The translations under genes were made by a program, and so were the position numbers. From Sphingobacteriia bacterium (lineage in GTDB: Bacteria > Bacteroidota > Bacteroidia > Chitinophagales > Chitinophagaceae): a DNA stretch of 64,000 bases. Every line of letters starts with the position of its first letter. Positions within the stretch are counted from its first letter, which is position 1. Below, piece after piece: positions 53,911 to 62,748 of this stretch. The notes under the pieces are model-generated. The model saw nothing but the letters and a program-made list of their open reading frames with translations. It was not told where the DNA came from and did no database searches. Location of the stretch: the NCBI GenBank assembly GCA_017304675.1, contig JAFKLS010000021.1, positions 62,001 to 126,000 on the forward strand. Direction: 5' to 3'.

Positions 53911-55356
53911 ATGAGAAAATTTTTCAGCTTTATCGGTTTAGTTGCTTTCATACTGCTCATCATTATTGTTATAAAAGCAGTAACGATAACACCATGGCCA
54001 CATCAGAAAGCAGATGCGTTGATAGCTTTGCCCGATTCTGCTATCAGCCATTTCAGCAAAGCTGTGCAGATTGCAACCATTTCGCCTGAAGACACTACTC
54101 ACATTGATAGCATTCATTTCAATGCATTCAGAAATTTTTTAGAACAATCTTATCCGCTCATTCATCAAAAATTAAATAGAACAATTGTAGCGGGTTATAG
54201 TTATGTGTTTGAATGGAAAGGAACAGACACTACTTTGCAACCCATTATTTTAATGGGGCATTACGATGTGGTTCCTGTGGAAGAAAGTGCTGTAAAACTC
54301 TGGACTGCCAAGCCTTTTGGCGGAGAAGTAAAAGATAGCGCTATTTGGGGAAGAGGGAGTATTGATGATAAGTCAAGCGTAATTCCCATTCTTGAAGCAA
54401 CAGAAAATTTGTTGAAGCAAGGCTATACTCCTAAACGAACAGTATTATTGTGTTTTGGCCATAATGAAGAATCAACCGGCACAGGTGCTATGGCCATTGT
54501 TCGTTATTTAAAATCAAAAAAAGTTCGTGCACAAATGGTAGTAGATGAAGGCGGCGAAATTTCTACCGATAAAATAAAGGGAGTGAAAAGGCCTGTTGCA
54601 TTTATTGGCGTGGCAGAAAAAGGATATTTAACAATGGAGTTATCTGTTGAGAAAAAAGGAGGACACTCTTCCATTCCGGATAATGAAACAGCGATTGATA
54701 TTTTAACGAAAGCATTGTTTAAACTTCGTAAGCAACACATGCCTGATACATTTACTCCAACTGTAGAAGAATTCTTAGACAGAACCAGCGGTTCATCAAC
54801 AGATTTTTTAAACAAGATGGCATTAAGCAATCGTTGGTTATTTGGGGGTGTTGTTAAAAAAATAATGAGTGAAAGTGCAGAAGGTGCTGCCATGTTGCAC
54901 ACAACCATTGTTCCCACCATTGTTGAAAGTGGTGTAAGAGAAAATGTTGTTCCCACTAATGCCAAAGCCATCGTGAATAGCAGAGTATTAACCGGTGAAA
55001 CAACAAAAGATGTTATTGATTTTATTACCAAAACAATTGATGATAACAGGGTAAAGATTAAGATCTCCGGCGACTTTAATACAGAGCCTTCTGCAGCTAC
55101 TCCTTTTACTTCTGATGCATTTAAAAGAATTGAAACGGCTGTTTATAAAATTGAAGACGATGTAATACCCGTTCCTTTTTTAATGTTGGGAGCAACAGAC
55201 AGCAGAGTGTACAGGGAAATAAGTGATGGTGTAGTGAATTTTACGCCGGTTGTAGATAGTAAAGGTTATCATGGCATTGATGAAAGATTACCAATAAAAG
55301 ATTATCAGAAAGCCATTTCATTCTATACTTTGATTTTGAAAGAAGCACAGAAATAA
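53911..55356 (+). CDS. M20-family metallopeptidase (carboxypeptidase PM20D1-like)
   Basis: A 481-residue zinc hydrolase with an N-terminal transmembrane anchor (FIGLVAFILLIIIVIKAV, residues about 7-24), so the catalytic part is periplasmic. The di-zinc ligands are recognisable: MGHYDVVP (His), GRGSIDDKSS (bridging Asp), HNEESTG (general base and ligand Glu), VVDEGGE and the late GYHGIDE. The lid/dimerisation domain sits at about 215-330. Relatives hydrolyse N-acyl amino acids or dipeptides. Convergent with pepT across a strong hairpin. Confidence 0.9.
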   Translation: MRKFFSFIGLVAFILLIIIVIKAVTITPWPHQKADALIALPDSAISHFSKAVQIATISPEDTTHIDSIHFNAFRNFLEQSYPLIHQKLNRTIVAGYSYVFEWKGTDTTLQPIILMGHYDVVPVEESAVKLWTAKPFGGEVKDSAIWGRGSIDDKSSVIPILEATENLLKQGYTPKRTVLLCFGHNEESTGTGAMAIVRYLKSKKVRAQMVVDEGGEISTDKIKGVKRPVAFIGVAEKGYLTMELSVEKKGGHSSIPDNETAIDILTKALFKLRKQHMPDTFTPTVEEFLDRTSGSSTDFLNKMALSNRWLFGGVVKKIMSESAEGAAMLHTTIVPTIVESGVRENVVPTNAKAIVNSRVLTGETTKDVIDFITKTIDDNRVKIKISGDFNTEPSAATPFTSDAFKRIETAVYKIEDDVIPVPFLMLGATDSRVYREISDGVVNFTPVVDSKGYHGIDERLPIKDYQKAISFYTLILKEAQK

Positions 55357-55372
55357 AATAATTCATTCAAAC

Positions 55373-55405
55373 AAAAAGTCCGATACATTTTATATCGGAC
55401 TTTTT
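55373..55405. terminator. Bidirectional terminator between the M20 gene and pepT
   Basis: A perfect 13-bp stem (55373-55385 with 55393-55405), loop CATTTTA, with A-run and T-run flanks suitable for both converging genes. Confidence 0.88.
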
Positions 55406-55409
55406 CTTA

Positions 55410-56648
55410 TCAACTTTTTTCTTCCCACACTTTTATTAATTCAACAATTGTTTTAACAGCCAATTGCATATCCTGCACACTTACCCATTCGTGTTTGCTG
55501 TGAATGGCCTGCATGCCGGTAAAAATATTCGGGCAAGGCAATCCCATAAAACTCAATCGGCTTCCATCTGTTCCACCACGTATCGGTTCGTTCACCGGCT
55601 CCAAGCCAACACGTTTATATGCTTCCAATGCGAATGCTGTTACTTGCGGATATTTAACCAATACTTCTTTCATGTTTCTATATTGCTCTTTCACCTTCAT
55701 TTCATAATTCGCCCCAGAGTAATGTTGCATGACTTGTTCAACAATATTTTTCAAAACAGTTTCATGTTCTGCAAGTTTATTCGTTTCAAAATCACGAATA
55801 ATACATTCAATCGTTGCTTTTTCCGCAACACCGTTTACATGAACAGGATGTATAAAACCTTGACGGTGCGAAGTTGTTTCAGGACTTAATTCTTTGGGCA
55901 GTGCTGCTAATATTTCTCCTGCAATTTTCAGTGCATTCACCAACGTATCTTTTGCATAACCGGGGTGTGCAATTACACCATTAATAATAATCTCCACTCC
56001 ATCTGCACTAAACGTTTCATCTTCAAAAGTTCCTGCCTCGCCACCATCTAATGTGTATGCAAAATCAGCCCCTAATTTTTCCAGATCAACTTTCTCTGTG
56101 CCTCTCCCCACTTCCTCATCAGGTGTAAATAAAATTTTAATAGCACCATGTTTTATTTCGGGATGTTGCATTAAATAATTCGCCATATCCATGATGATAG
56201 CAACACCGGCTTTATCATCTGCACCCAATAATGTATTACCACTCGCCGTAATAATATCATCCCCCTTCTTTTGCAACAAATAAGGATATTTTGTTGGAGA
56301 GATTATTTGAGTAATATCATCCGGCAATACAATATCGGTTCCGTTATAATGCTTATGCAGCAAAGGTTTTACATTCGTTCCACTACAGTCTGGTGCTGTA
56401 TCAATATGACTGCAAAAACAAATTACCGGAACATTTCTATTGGTGTTTGAGGGAATGGTTGCGTACACATAACCATACTCATCTGCGTGAGCATCTGCAA
56501 TGCCCATCTGCTTTAATTCGTTTGCAAGAATGTTCGATAATTTTTTTTGTTTTTCTGAAGAAGGGAAAGCAGTATTATGCGGATCACTTTGTGTATCTAC
56601 CTGCACATAACGCATCAGCCTGTCTGCAACAGTGTATTCATAATTCAT
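55410..56648 (-). CDS. pepT: Peptidase T (tripeptide aminopeptidase)
   Basis: A 412-residue M20B peptidase that removes the N-terminal residue from tripeptides in the cytoplasm (no signal peptide). Metal and catalytic residues lie in SHIDTAPD, LGADDKAG, TPDEEVGRG, TLDGGEAGTFEDETF and the late IHSKHEWV. MNYEYTVADRLMRYVQVDTQSDP is the usual N-terminus. With the M1, M20 and M28 enzymes it completes a path from exported peptide trimming to cytoplasmic tripeptide use. Confidence 0.96.
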   Translation of the reverse strand: MNYEYTVADRLMRYVQVDTQSDPHNTAFPSSEKQKKLSNILANELKQMGIADAHADEYGYVYATIPSNTNRNVPVICFCSHIDTAPDCSGTNVKPLLHKHYNGTDIVLPDDITQIISPTKYPYLLQKKGDDIITASGNTLLGADDKAGVAIIMDMANYLMQHPEIKHGAIKILFTPDEEVGRGTEKVDLEKLGADFAYTLDGGEAGTFEDETFSADGVEIIINGVIAHPGYAKDTLVNALKIAGEILAALPKELSPETTSHRQGFIHPVHVNGVAEKATIECIIRDFETNKLAEHETVLKNIVEQVMQHYSGANYEMKVKEQYRNMKEVLVKYPQVTAFALEAYKRVGLEPVNEPIRGGTDGSRLSFMGLPCPNIFTGMQAIHSKHEWVSVQDMQLAVKTIVELIKVWEEKS

Positions 56649-56790
56649 GTTTCAAAGAAACGAAAAAGCTTAAAGCAGAAGGCAAGGAAAATTGTTATGA
56701 AAAGCCTTTAGCAGTAGGCGTTCAACTTTAAGCTACTATTGCATTTTCGAAAACCATTTTATATTTTGGAAATGAATTAAAACCTTAAAC

Positions 56791-57348
56791 ATGAAAAAAA
56801 CAGTTATGGGGGCTATTGTTGGCGGCCTGCTCATTTTTATCTGGCAAACACTTTCCTGGACCGTTTTACATTTACATGAGCCTTCTCAGCAATACCACCC
56901 CAAGCAAGACACTATCTTATCTTTTCTCAGTGCCAATATTGAAAAAGAAGGCGGTTATCTTATGCCTACCGTACCCATGAATACCCCTATGGCTGAGGCT
57001 CAGAAAATGGGCGAAAAAATGCAGGGTAAACCATGGGTGCAGGTGCAATACCACAAAACATTTGATATTGACGGTAAAGCGATGATTAATAACATGGTAC
57101 GTGGCCTGCTGGCCAATATCATCATGGTAGCCCTTCTTATCTGGGTATTCTCTAAAATGGGTAAGCAAAGCTTTTTTACAACCCTAATAGCCACTTTATT
57201 AATTGGCGTTATCGTTTTTACCAACGCACCCTACACTTCGCACATATGGTATCCTATGTTCGATATTAAAGCTCATTTAACGGACGCATTATTGAGTTGG
57301 GGCTTATGCGGAATTTGGTTAGGCTGGTGGCTTAACAGAGGCAAATAA
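56791..57348 (+). CDS. Membrane protein of unknown function
   Basis: A 185-residue protein with four predicted transmembrane helices: about 5-25 (MGAIVGGLLIFIWQTLSWTVL), 109-126 (LLANIIMVALLIWVFS), 131-150 (FFTTLIATLLIGVIVFTNAP) and 163-182 (ALLSWGLCGIWLGWWL). Between the first and second is a periplasmic loop of about 80 residues (YHPKQDTILSFLSANI, MPTVPMNTPMAEAQKMGEK). I do not recognise a family. It is expressed alone between pepT and the FKBP gene. Confidence 0.7.
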   Translation: MKKTVMGAIVGGLLIFIWQTLSWTVLHLHEPSQQYHPKQDTILSFLSANIEKEGGYLMPTVPMNTPMAEAQKMGEKMQGKPWVQVQYHKTFDIDGKAMINNMVRGLLANIIMVALLIWVFSKMGKQSFFTTLIATLLIGVIVFTNAPYTSHIWYPMFDIKAHLTDALLSWGLCGIWLGWWLNRGK

Positions 57349-57380
57349 CGCGTAGAAAAAATATCAACTTCACTTCAATT

Positions 57381-57415
57381 AAAAAGAGTATCTGCATTGT
57401 GCAGATACTCTTTTT
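57381..57415. terminator. Bidirectional terminator between 56791 gene and FKBP gene
   Basis: A perfect 16-bp stem (57381-57396 with 57400-57415) with a 3-base TTG loop, A-run and T-run flanks. Confidence 0.88.
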
Positions 57416-57445
57416 AAAGTTTTATTAAGTTATACCTTCATTCCA

Positions 57446-57898
57446 TTAAGGCATAATAATCAGGCTGCCGCCATCTATTTCTACCATTTCAATATCAAAG
57501 ATCAGTTCTTTGCCTGCCAATGGATGATTGGCATCTAAAACAACTGTATCGTCTTTTACTTCTATAATGGTAACCTGAAAAACATGCCCCTGCCCGTTAT
57601 TCATATTTAACTGCTGCCCAATTTCAGGAACAAGATCTGCCGGGAATCTGTCTTTCGGAAATTCAATAACCATTTCAGGATTTATTTCTCCATATGCTTC
57701 TGCTGCAGGTATCTGAATTGTTTTTTTCTCACCAAGGCTCATCCCTAGAACACCACTGTCAAACCCGGCAATCATCATACCGGCCCCCACTTCAAATGCC
57801 AACGGTTCACGGCCGGCAGATGAATCGAACGTGGTTCCATCCGTTAACCTTCCGTGATAATGTACTTTTACTTTATCACCTTTCTTTACTTGTTGCAT
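57446..57898 (-). CDS. FKBP-type peptidyl-prolyl isomerase (SlyD-like)
   Basis: A 150-residue isomerase from the ATG at 57898; the frame opens at 57928 but [20 protein letters not shown] is the typical start. FKBP core residues lie in [15 protein letters not shown] and [17 protein letters not shown]; the inserted chaperone flap (residues about 70-125, with [15 protein letters not shown]) and the [17 protein letters not shown] end identify the SlyD type. The His-rich metal-binding tail of E. coli SlyD is absent. Probably cytoplasmic folding helper. Confidence 0.92.
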   Translation of the reverse strand: MQQVKKGDKVKVHYHGRLTDGTTFDSSAGREPLAFEVGAGMMIAGFDSGVLGMSLGEKKTIQIPAAEAYGEINPEMVIEFPKDRFPADLVPEIGQQLNMNNGQGHVFQVTIIEVKDDTVVLDANHPLAGKELIFDIEMVEIDGGSLIIMP

Positions 57899-57979
57899 AA
57901 TTTTAAATTGAACAGCAAAGAACACCATTTACAAGAACATCTGCAATTAATTTTTATCTTTCGCTTTTAAGTAAATCTC

Positions 57980-59242
57980 ATGAAATCAATTTTATTGTTT
58001 GCAGCTTGTTATTGTTTAGCATTTACCAGTTTATTCTCTCAAAAAGTATCTAAAGAAATCCTTCCGGCAGCCTATAGAACAGAAGTGTATCTTCCTTTAC
58101 TGCAAGGAAAACGTGTGGCTATTTTTGCCAACCACACAGCTACTATTGGTAAAACACATCTTGTAGACAGCCTTCAAAAACTGGGAGTAAAAATTGTAAT
58201 TGCATTTGGCCCTGAACACGGATTTAGAGGAACTGCAGATGCCGGAGAAAAAGTAGACAATTATACAGATGCTGCCACCGGCATTCCTGTAGTTTCATTA
58301 TATGGTAAAAAACGCAAACCCAGTGCTGAAGATTTAAAAGATGTTGATGTAATGTTACTCGATATTCAGGATGTTGGCACCCGTTTTTATACTTTTATTT
58401 CTTCGGTGCAGGAATTTATGGAATCTGCCTTCGAAAACAGTAAACCGCTGATTATACTGGACAGGCCTAACCCCAATGGCTTTTATGTTGATGGTCCTGT
58501 TTTAGATACTGCCTATAAAAGTTTTATTGGCATGCAGCCCATACCTGTTGTTTACGGAATGACCATTGGTGAATATGCCAGAATGATTGCAGGGGAACAA
58601 TGGTTAAGCAGTAAAGCTGCCAACGAAAAATACCAATATTATTTACGTGCAAAAAAAACGGAAGACACCGTTTTTCATTTCATGGTGATTAAGTGCACCA
58701 ACTACACCCATAAAAGTTTATATGAGTTACCGGTAAAACCATCTCCCAACCTGCCAGATATGGCAAGTGTATACTGGTATGCCAGCAATTGTTTTTTTGA
58801 AGGAACCATTTTAAGCGAAGGCCGCGGAACAGCACATCCATTCTGCATTTTTGGGCACCCGCTATTACCTAAAAAACTATATGCCTTTACACCGGTTGCC
58901 ATGGATGGTGCAAAAGAACCCAAATTAAAAGATCAGTTATGTTATGGATGGAATGTATATGGCACTAACGAAGCTGTGCTGAAAAAAATAAACAGGCAGG
59001 TACAAGTGGGGCAGCTTTTAGAAGCGTATGCTTTATATCCGGCGAAAGACAGTTTCTTTCTTAAACCTAAAACCGACAAGCCTACCAATTATTTTTTTAA
59101 CAAACTTGCCGGCAACAGCGATTTAATGGAACAAATAAAGGCCGGGAAAACAGAAAAAGAAATAAGGGCCAGCTGGCAGCCTAAACTGGATGCTTTTAAG
59201 AAAATAAGAAAAAAGTATTTACTGTACGAGGATTTTGAATAA
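57980..59242 (+). CDS. namZ: DUF1343/NamZ-like exo-beta-N-acetylmuramidase
   Basis: A 420-residue exported protein with signal peptide (MKSILLFAACYCLAFTSLFS-QK). It belongs to DUF1343, the family of NamZ from Bacillus subtilis and Tannerella forsythia, which releases MurNAc from the non-reducing end of peptidoglycan fragments. Conserved parts: ANHTA (50-54), FGPEHGFRG (76-84, with Glu79 and His80 as likely catalytic residues), DIQDVGTRFYTF, LDRPNPNGFYVDGP and EGRGTAHPF. In the same window anmK handles anhydro-MurNAc, supporting a cell-wall sugar salvage theme. Followed by fmt. Confidence 0.9.
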   Translation: MKSILLFAACYCLAFTSLFSQKVSKEILPAAYRTEVYLPLLQGKRVAIFANHTATIGKTHLVDSLQKLGVKIVIAFGPEHGFRGTADAGEKVDNYTDAATGIPVVSLYGKKRKPSAEDLKDVDVMLLDIQDVGTRFYTFISSVQEFMESAFENSKPLIILDRPNPNGFYVDGPVLDTAYKSFIGMQPIPVVYGMTIGEYARMIAGEQWLSSKAANEKYQYYLRAKKTEDTVFHFMVIKCTNYTHKSLYELPVKPSPNLPDMASVYWYASNCFFEGTILSEGRGTAHPFCIFGHPLLPKKLYAFTPVAMDGAKEPKLKDQLCYGWNVYGTNEAVLKKINRQVQVGQLLEAYALYPAKDSFFLKPKTDKPTNYFFNKLAGNSDLMEQIKAGKTEKEIRASWQPKLDAFKKIRKKYLLYEDFE

Positions 59243-59288
59243 GCATTTAACTTTTGGAAAGTTCTTAAACTTTTTAAAAGTTTGCACT

Positions 59289-60230
59289 ATGAAGGATGAT
59301 ATTAAAAAAGATTTACGGATTGTGTTTATGGGCACACCTGAATTTGCCGTTGCTTCTTTAGATGCTTTGGTGCAGGCAGGTTACCAGATTGTTGGTGTAG
59401 TTACCGCACCCGATAAGCCGGCTGGCAGGGGTATGAAACTAACGGAAAGTGCTATAAAGAAATATGCTGTTGAAAAAAACTTACCCATTTTACAGCCGGA
59501 AAAATTAAAGAATGAAATTTTTATTCAGGAATTAAAAAAACTGAATGCTGATATACAGGTGGTAGTTGCATTCAGGATGTTACCCGAAATAGTGTGGAAT
59601 ATGCCTCCAATGGGTACTATTAATGTACATGGATCTTTATTGCCACAATATCGCGGAGCAGCCCCCATTAATTGGGCCGTAATGAATGGAGAGAAGGAAA
59701 CAGGTGTAACCACTTTTAAATTGAAACAGGAGATTGATACCGGCAATATTTTATTGCAAAAAAGTTTCGCTATAGAAGAAGATGAAACCGCAGGCGAAGT
59801 GCATGACAGGATGAAAGTGATTGGTGCAGCATTACTGGTTGAAACAATTAAGGGTATAGCAAATGGCAGTTTAAAAGAAACAGAACAAAAGAATTCGGAT
59901 ACATTAAAACATGCTCCCAAAATTTTTACTGAAACCTGTAAGATTGATTGGAGTAAATCTGTTAATGAAATACACAACCTTATCAGGGGCTTATCTCCAT
60001 TTCCGGGTGCTTTCAGTTTTTTGCATAATAAGATGTTGAAGATTTATAAAAGCAAAAAAGAAAAAATAAATCATTCTGTAACAATTGGGGAAGTATTGAG
60101 CGATGGAAAAACTTTTTTGAAATTTTCCTGTAAGGATGGATTTATCCATGCAACCGAAATACAACTTGAAGGCAAGAAAAAAATGCTGGTTGAAGATTTC
60201 CTGAGGGGGTATAAAATATTGGCTGAATAA
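59289..60230 (+). CDS. fmt: Methionyl-tRNA formyltransferase
   Basis: A 313-residue enzyme from the ATG at 59289; the frame opens at a TTG at 59235 that overlaps the namZ 3' end. IVFMGTPEFAV begins the formyl-transfer domain. Catalytic residues are Asn112 and His114 in INVHGSLLPQYRGAAP and Asp150 in KQEIDTGNIL. The C-terminal OB-fold tRNA-binding domain occupies about 205-313. It formylates initiator Met-tRNA; def at 5954 later removes the formyl group. Confidence 0.96.
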   Translation: MKDDIKKDLRIVFMGTPEFAVASLDALVQAGYQIVGVVTAPDKPAGRGMKLTESAIKKYAVEKNLPILQPEKLKNEIFIQELKKLNADIQVVVAFRMLPEIVWNMPPMGTINVHGSLLPQYRGAAPINWAVMNGEKETGVTTFKLKQEIDTGNILLQKSFAIEEDETAGEVHDRMKVIGAALLVETIKGIANGSLKETEQKNSDTLKHAPKIFTETCKIDWSKSVNEIHNLIRGLSPFPGAFSFLHNKMLKIYKSKKEKINHSVTIGEVLSDGKTFLKFSCKDGFIHATEIQLEGKKKMLVEDFLRGYKILAE

Positions 60231-60258
60231 AACAATATCAACTAAACCGTATTTAATA

Positions 60259-60295
60259 GCAAAGAGGATCTCATTTATTATAAACTCCTCTTTGC
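60259..60295. terminator. Hairpin between fmt and the LysM gene
   Basis: A perfect 10-bp stem (GCAAAGAGGA at 60259-60268 with 60286-60295) with a 17-base AT-rich loop, followed by CATTTTGTTTC. Lies between converging genes. Confidence 0.55.
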
Positions 60296-60323
60296 CATTT
60301 TGTTTCTAACGAGTAAGCTCTTA

Positions 60324-61364
60324 TCAATAATTCACAACAACAGTAAACTTAGCATCGCTAATACCTAATTCTGCAGCAGCAGAATTACTTAGGCGCAACA
60401 ATAATCCATTATCTTCTTTCACTTCCGGCAAAGGGCCCAAAATTTTTGCATAAACAGATTTATTATTGACTGTAATTTTTACTATTGAATTAATATCGAT
60501 ATTATTCATCAACACATAATATTTTTTATCTCCCCAACCACTGGCAGATTTAAATGTACCTGCCGTGCCAGATGTTTCCTGTGTGCCTTTTTTATACTGT
60601 GTAGCAAAAAAACCGCCTGCAGGTATAGCAATAACCGGCTCCTCATTTACGGAAGCAGTTTTTTTGGTATCGCTGCCATAATCGGGTTTGCCGGGCATAT
60701 ACGTTTTTTCTTCGGGCCTTTTATTATCTACTGCAGGTGGTGGAGTATCTGCAGATATGGGAGATTTAACGTCATTATTTTTTGCGGCAGTTGCAACCTG
60801 TTTCTGCACAGTGTCTGTGTTCACCTGCTTTTTTTCAGCAGCTGGTGTTTGAACTGGCCTTGCCTGTTGACCGGCTACTACAGGTGTAATACCCACAACC
60901 AGTACCTGTCCTGTTTTAATGCCGCTTTCGTAAATCCCATTCCACTGTTTTAACTGATCTACCGGCACTTTATATTTTTTACCAATACTGTACAAAGTTT
61001 CTCCTTTAGCTACTGTATGCGTAACATTTGCTGTACTTGCCTGTACAGCTGCGGTAGACTGTGTTTTGTTGGCTGGTGCAGCAGGTGCTGCTGCAGTTGG
61101 CTGTATGACGCTGACAGCAGCTTCCTGCTGTTTGGAAGGTATTTTTATTTTCTGACCTATTTTTAAAACACTTTTACTGTTCATGCCATTTAACCTCATG
61201 ATATTACCAACAGTAGTATGGTATTGCTTTGCCAGACCGGAAAGTGTTTCTTTTTGTTTAATAGTATGTACAAGATAATCTGGTTGTTGCGCAGATGCAT
61301 GTATACTAAAAACAGCAGCCAATACAACCGTTAAAAAAGATAAACGCATAATATTTAGTTTCAC
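60324..61364 (-). CDS. LysM protein with RlpA-like C-terminal domain
   Basis: A 346-residue exported protein (signal peptide MKLNIMRLSFLTVVLAAVFS, ending HASA-QQ; an ATG five codons later is also possible). Two LysM peptidoglycan-binding repeats: about 30-76 (HTIKQKETLSGLAKQYHTTV, NGMNSKSVLKIGQKIKIP) and about 114-159 (HTVAKGETLYSIGKKYKVPV, NGIYESGIKTGQVLVVG). An Ala/Pro/Thr/Lys-rich linker follows, then about 245-346 a double-psi beta-barrel-like domain resembling RlpA (YYVLMNNIDINSIVKITVNN, LLRLSNSAAAELGI). RlpA-type Asp/His catalytic residues are not clear, so it may bind rather than cut glycans. Confidence 0.85.
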   Translation of the reverse strand: MKLNIMRLSFLTVVLAAVFSIHASAQQPDYLVHTIKQKETLSGLAKQYHTTVGNIMRLNGMNSKSVLKIGQKIKIPSKQQEAAVSVIQPTAAAPAAPANKTQSTAAVQASTANVTHTVAKGETLYSIGKKYKVPVDQLKQWNGIYESGIKTGQVLVVGITPVVAGQQARPVQTPAAEKKQVNTDTVQKQVATAAKNNDVKSPISADTPPPAVDNKRPEEKTYMPGKPDYGSDTKKTASVNEEPVIAIPAGGFFATQYKKGTQETSGTAGTFKSASGWGDKKYYVLMNNIDINSIVKITVNNKSVYAKILGPLPEVKEDNGLLLRLSNSAAAELGISDAKFTVVVNY

Positions 61365-61374
61365 TCAGGTAAAA

Positions 61375-62730
61375 TTACTGTTTTAAAATTCTCCATTCAT
61401 TGGGATAATAGTTATTGATACGATTGGGTAAAACTTTTACCCACCCGAGGTTTAATCCACAAAAAACTACAATATTCCATCCTTTATCGCAAGGCAACGC
61501 AATATCTTTTCTACGCAAATATTCCAACGCAGTTGGCCTATCTACTTCCACTTTAGGCAAACCCTTTGTATCGAGCAAACTCAATGCCAGTTCATGAGAC
61601 GGGATGATATCTTTGCCTTTAATAGTGCCTATCTCTACACCCGCTTTTTTGATGTATAAATATTTCAGTAATTGCTCAAGAAACATTTTCCATTCTTCAC
61701 TAATAAGCCTGAAATAGTCTCCCTGTTTAAAGAGGAAATACCCGGGATGATATGTATAAAAAGAATGAAGTTTTTCGGTTTCTGGTTTACTTGCTTTCAC
61801 CAAAGGCTTATGTAATAAATAATCATGATTAGCAGGTTTGTTTTTCCTGAAAACTGTAACAAAAAACCCTTCTCCTGCTAACTGATCTGGCCAGAAACGG
61901 TAGCCATAATTCTGTTTGGCTGAAACAGATTCCACAACGCCCCATTCAGCTTCTAATGTTACTTGTACAGTAGTCAGGTTAAATTTTTCTGCCATAAAAT
62001 CAGCTATCATCTCATTCTCTTCTTCAGAATAAGAGCAGGTTGAATAAATCAGCATTCCGCCCTCATTCAAGCTATCCATAGCATCTTCTACTATCCGTTG
62101 CTGCCGCATATTGCAAAGTGCCACATTATGTTCACTCCATTCATTAACAGCATTAATATCTTTTCTAAACATACCGCTGCCGCTGCAAGGAGCATCAATC
62201 ACTAATACATCAAAAAAGTTTTTCAATGCACTAAAGTCTTTCGGGTCGTTATTGGTAATAATTGTATTAGGGCTTCCCCACTTGGTTAAATTCTCAGACA
62301 AAACATTTACCCTGCTTTTAATCAATTCATTACTCACTACTAACCCATCTTCAAAAAAAGTAGCCAGTAAAGTAGATTTGCCTCCCGGAGCCGCACAAAG
62401 GTCTAATACTTTTTTACCAGCACCCTGTATTACTGTTTGCTGCAAAATATGATACAGAAACATGCTGCTTGCTTCCTGCACATAATATGCTCCGCCATGA
62501 AATAGAGGGTCTAATGTAAAAGACGGCCGCTCTTTTAAATAATAACCATAAGTGCACCAGGGAACCTGAGCCTGCAACCTATTTTCTGCTATACATTGCT
62601 CATTCCATTTTTGGGGATTGATACGAATAGAGGTTACCTGTTTACCCGATTGATGCAGTGCCAGAAAATCTTTTTCGGAAAAGCCTTTTGTATGCTGAAT
62701 GGATTGTATGAACGAAAGGGGCAGTTGCAC
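61375..62730 (-). CDS. NOL1/NOP2/Sun rRNA (cytosine-C5)-methyltransferase, RsmF-like
   Basis: A 451-residue SAM-dependent enzyme. Motif I is VLDLCAAPGGKST; motif IV VIDAPCSGSGMFRKD and motif VI IYSTCSYSEEENE hold the two catalytic Cys of RNA m5C methyltransferases. The C-terminal third resembles the PUA-like part of RsmF (DKGWNIVVFCGLNLGWVKVL). E. coli RsmF methylates C1407 in 16S rRNA; the exact site here is not certain. It lies 10 bases before the LysM gene and 18 bases after a methyltransferase gene on the same strand. Confidence 0.93.
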   Translation of the reverse strand: MQLPLSFIQSIQHTKGFSEKDFLALHQSGKQVTSIRINPQKWNEQCIAENRLQAQVPWCTYGYYLKERPSFTLDPLFHGGAYYVQEASSMFLYHILQQTVIQGAGKKVLDLCAAPGGKSTLLATFFEDGLVVSNELIKSRVNVLSENLTKWGSPNTIITNNDPKDFSALKNFFDVLVIDAPCSGSGMFRKDINAVNEWSEHNVALCNMRQQRIVEDAMDSLNEGGMLIYSTCSYSEEENEMIADFMAEKFNLTTVQVTLEAEWGVVESVSAKQNYGYRFWPDQLAGEGFFVTVFRKNKPANHDYLLHKPLVKASKPETEKLHSFYTYHPGYFLFKQGDYFRLISEEWKMFLEQLLKYLYIKKAGVEIGTIKGKDIIPSHELALSLLDTKGLPKVEVDRPTALEYLRRKDIALPCDKGWNIVVFCGLNLGWVKVLPNRINNYYPNEWRILKQ

Positions 62731-62748
62731 AAATAAAATTGATTGTGT

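Noticed and set aside
54504..55031. Open frame of about 175 codons on the minus strand within the M20 peptidase gene
   Set aside because: Shadow frame: Ser/Thr/Val-rich without domains, and the plus-strand peptidase has intact zinc-site motifs.
59525..59977. Open frame of about 150 codons antisense to fmt
   Set aside because: Fmt catalytic residues are on the plus strand; the antisense product is Ser/Cys/Phe-rich noise.
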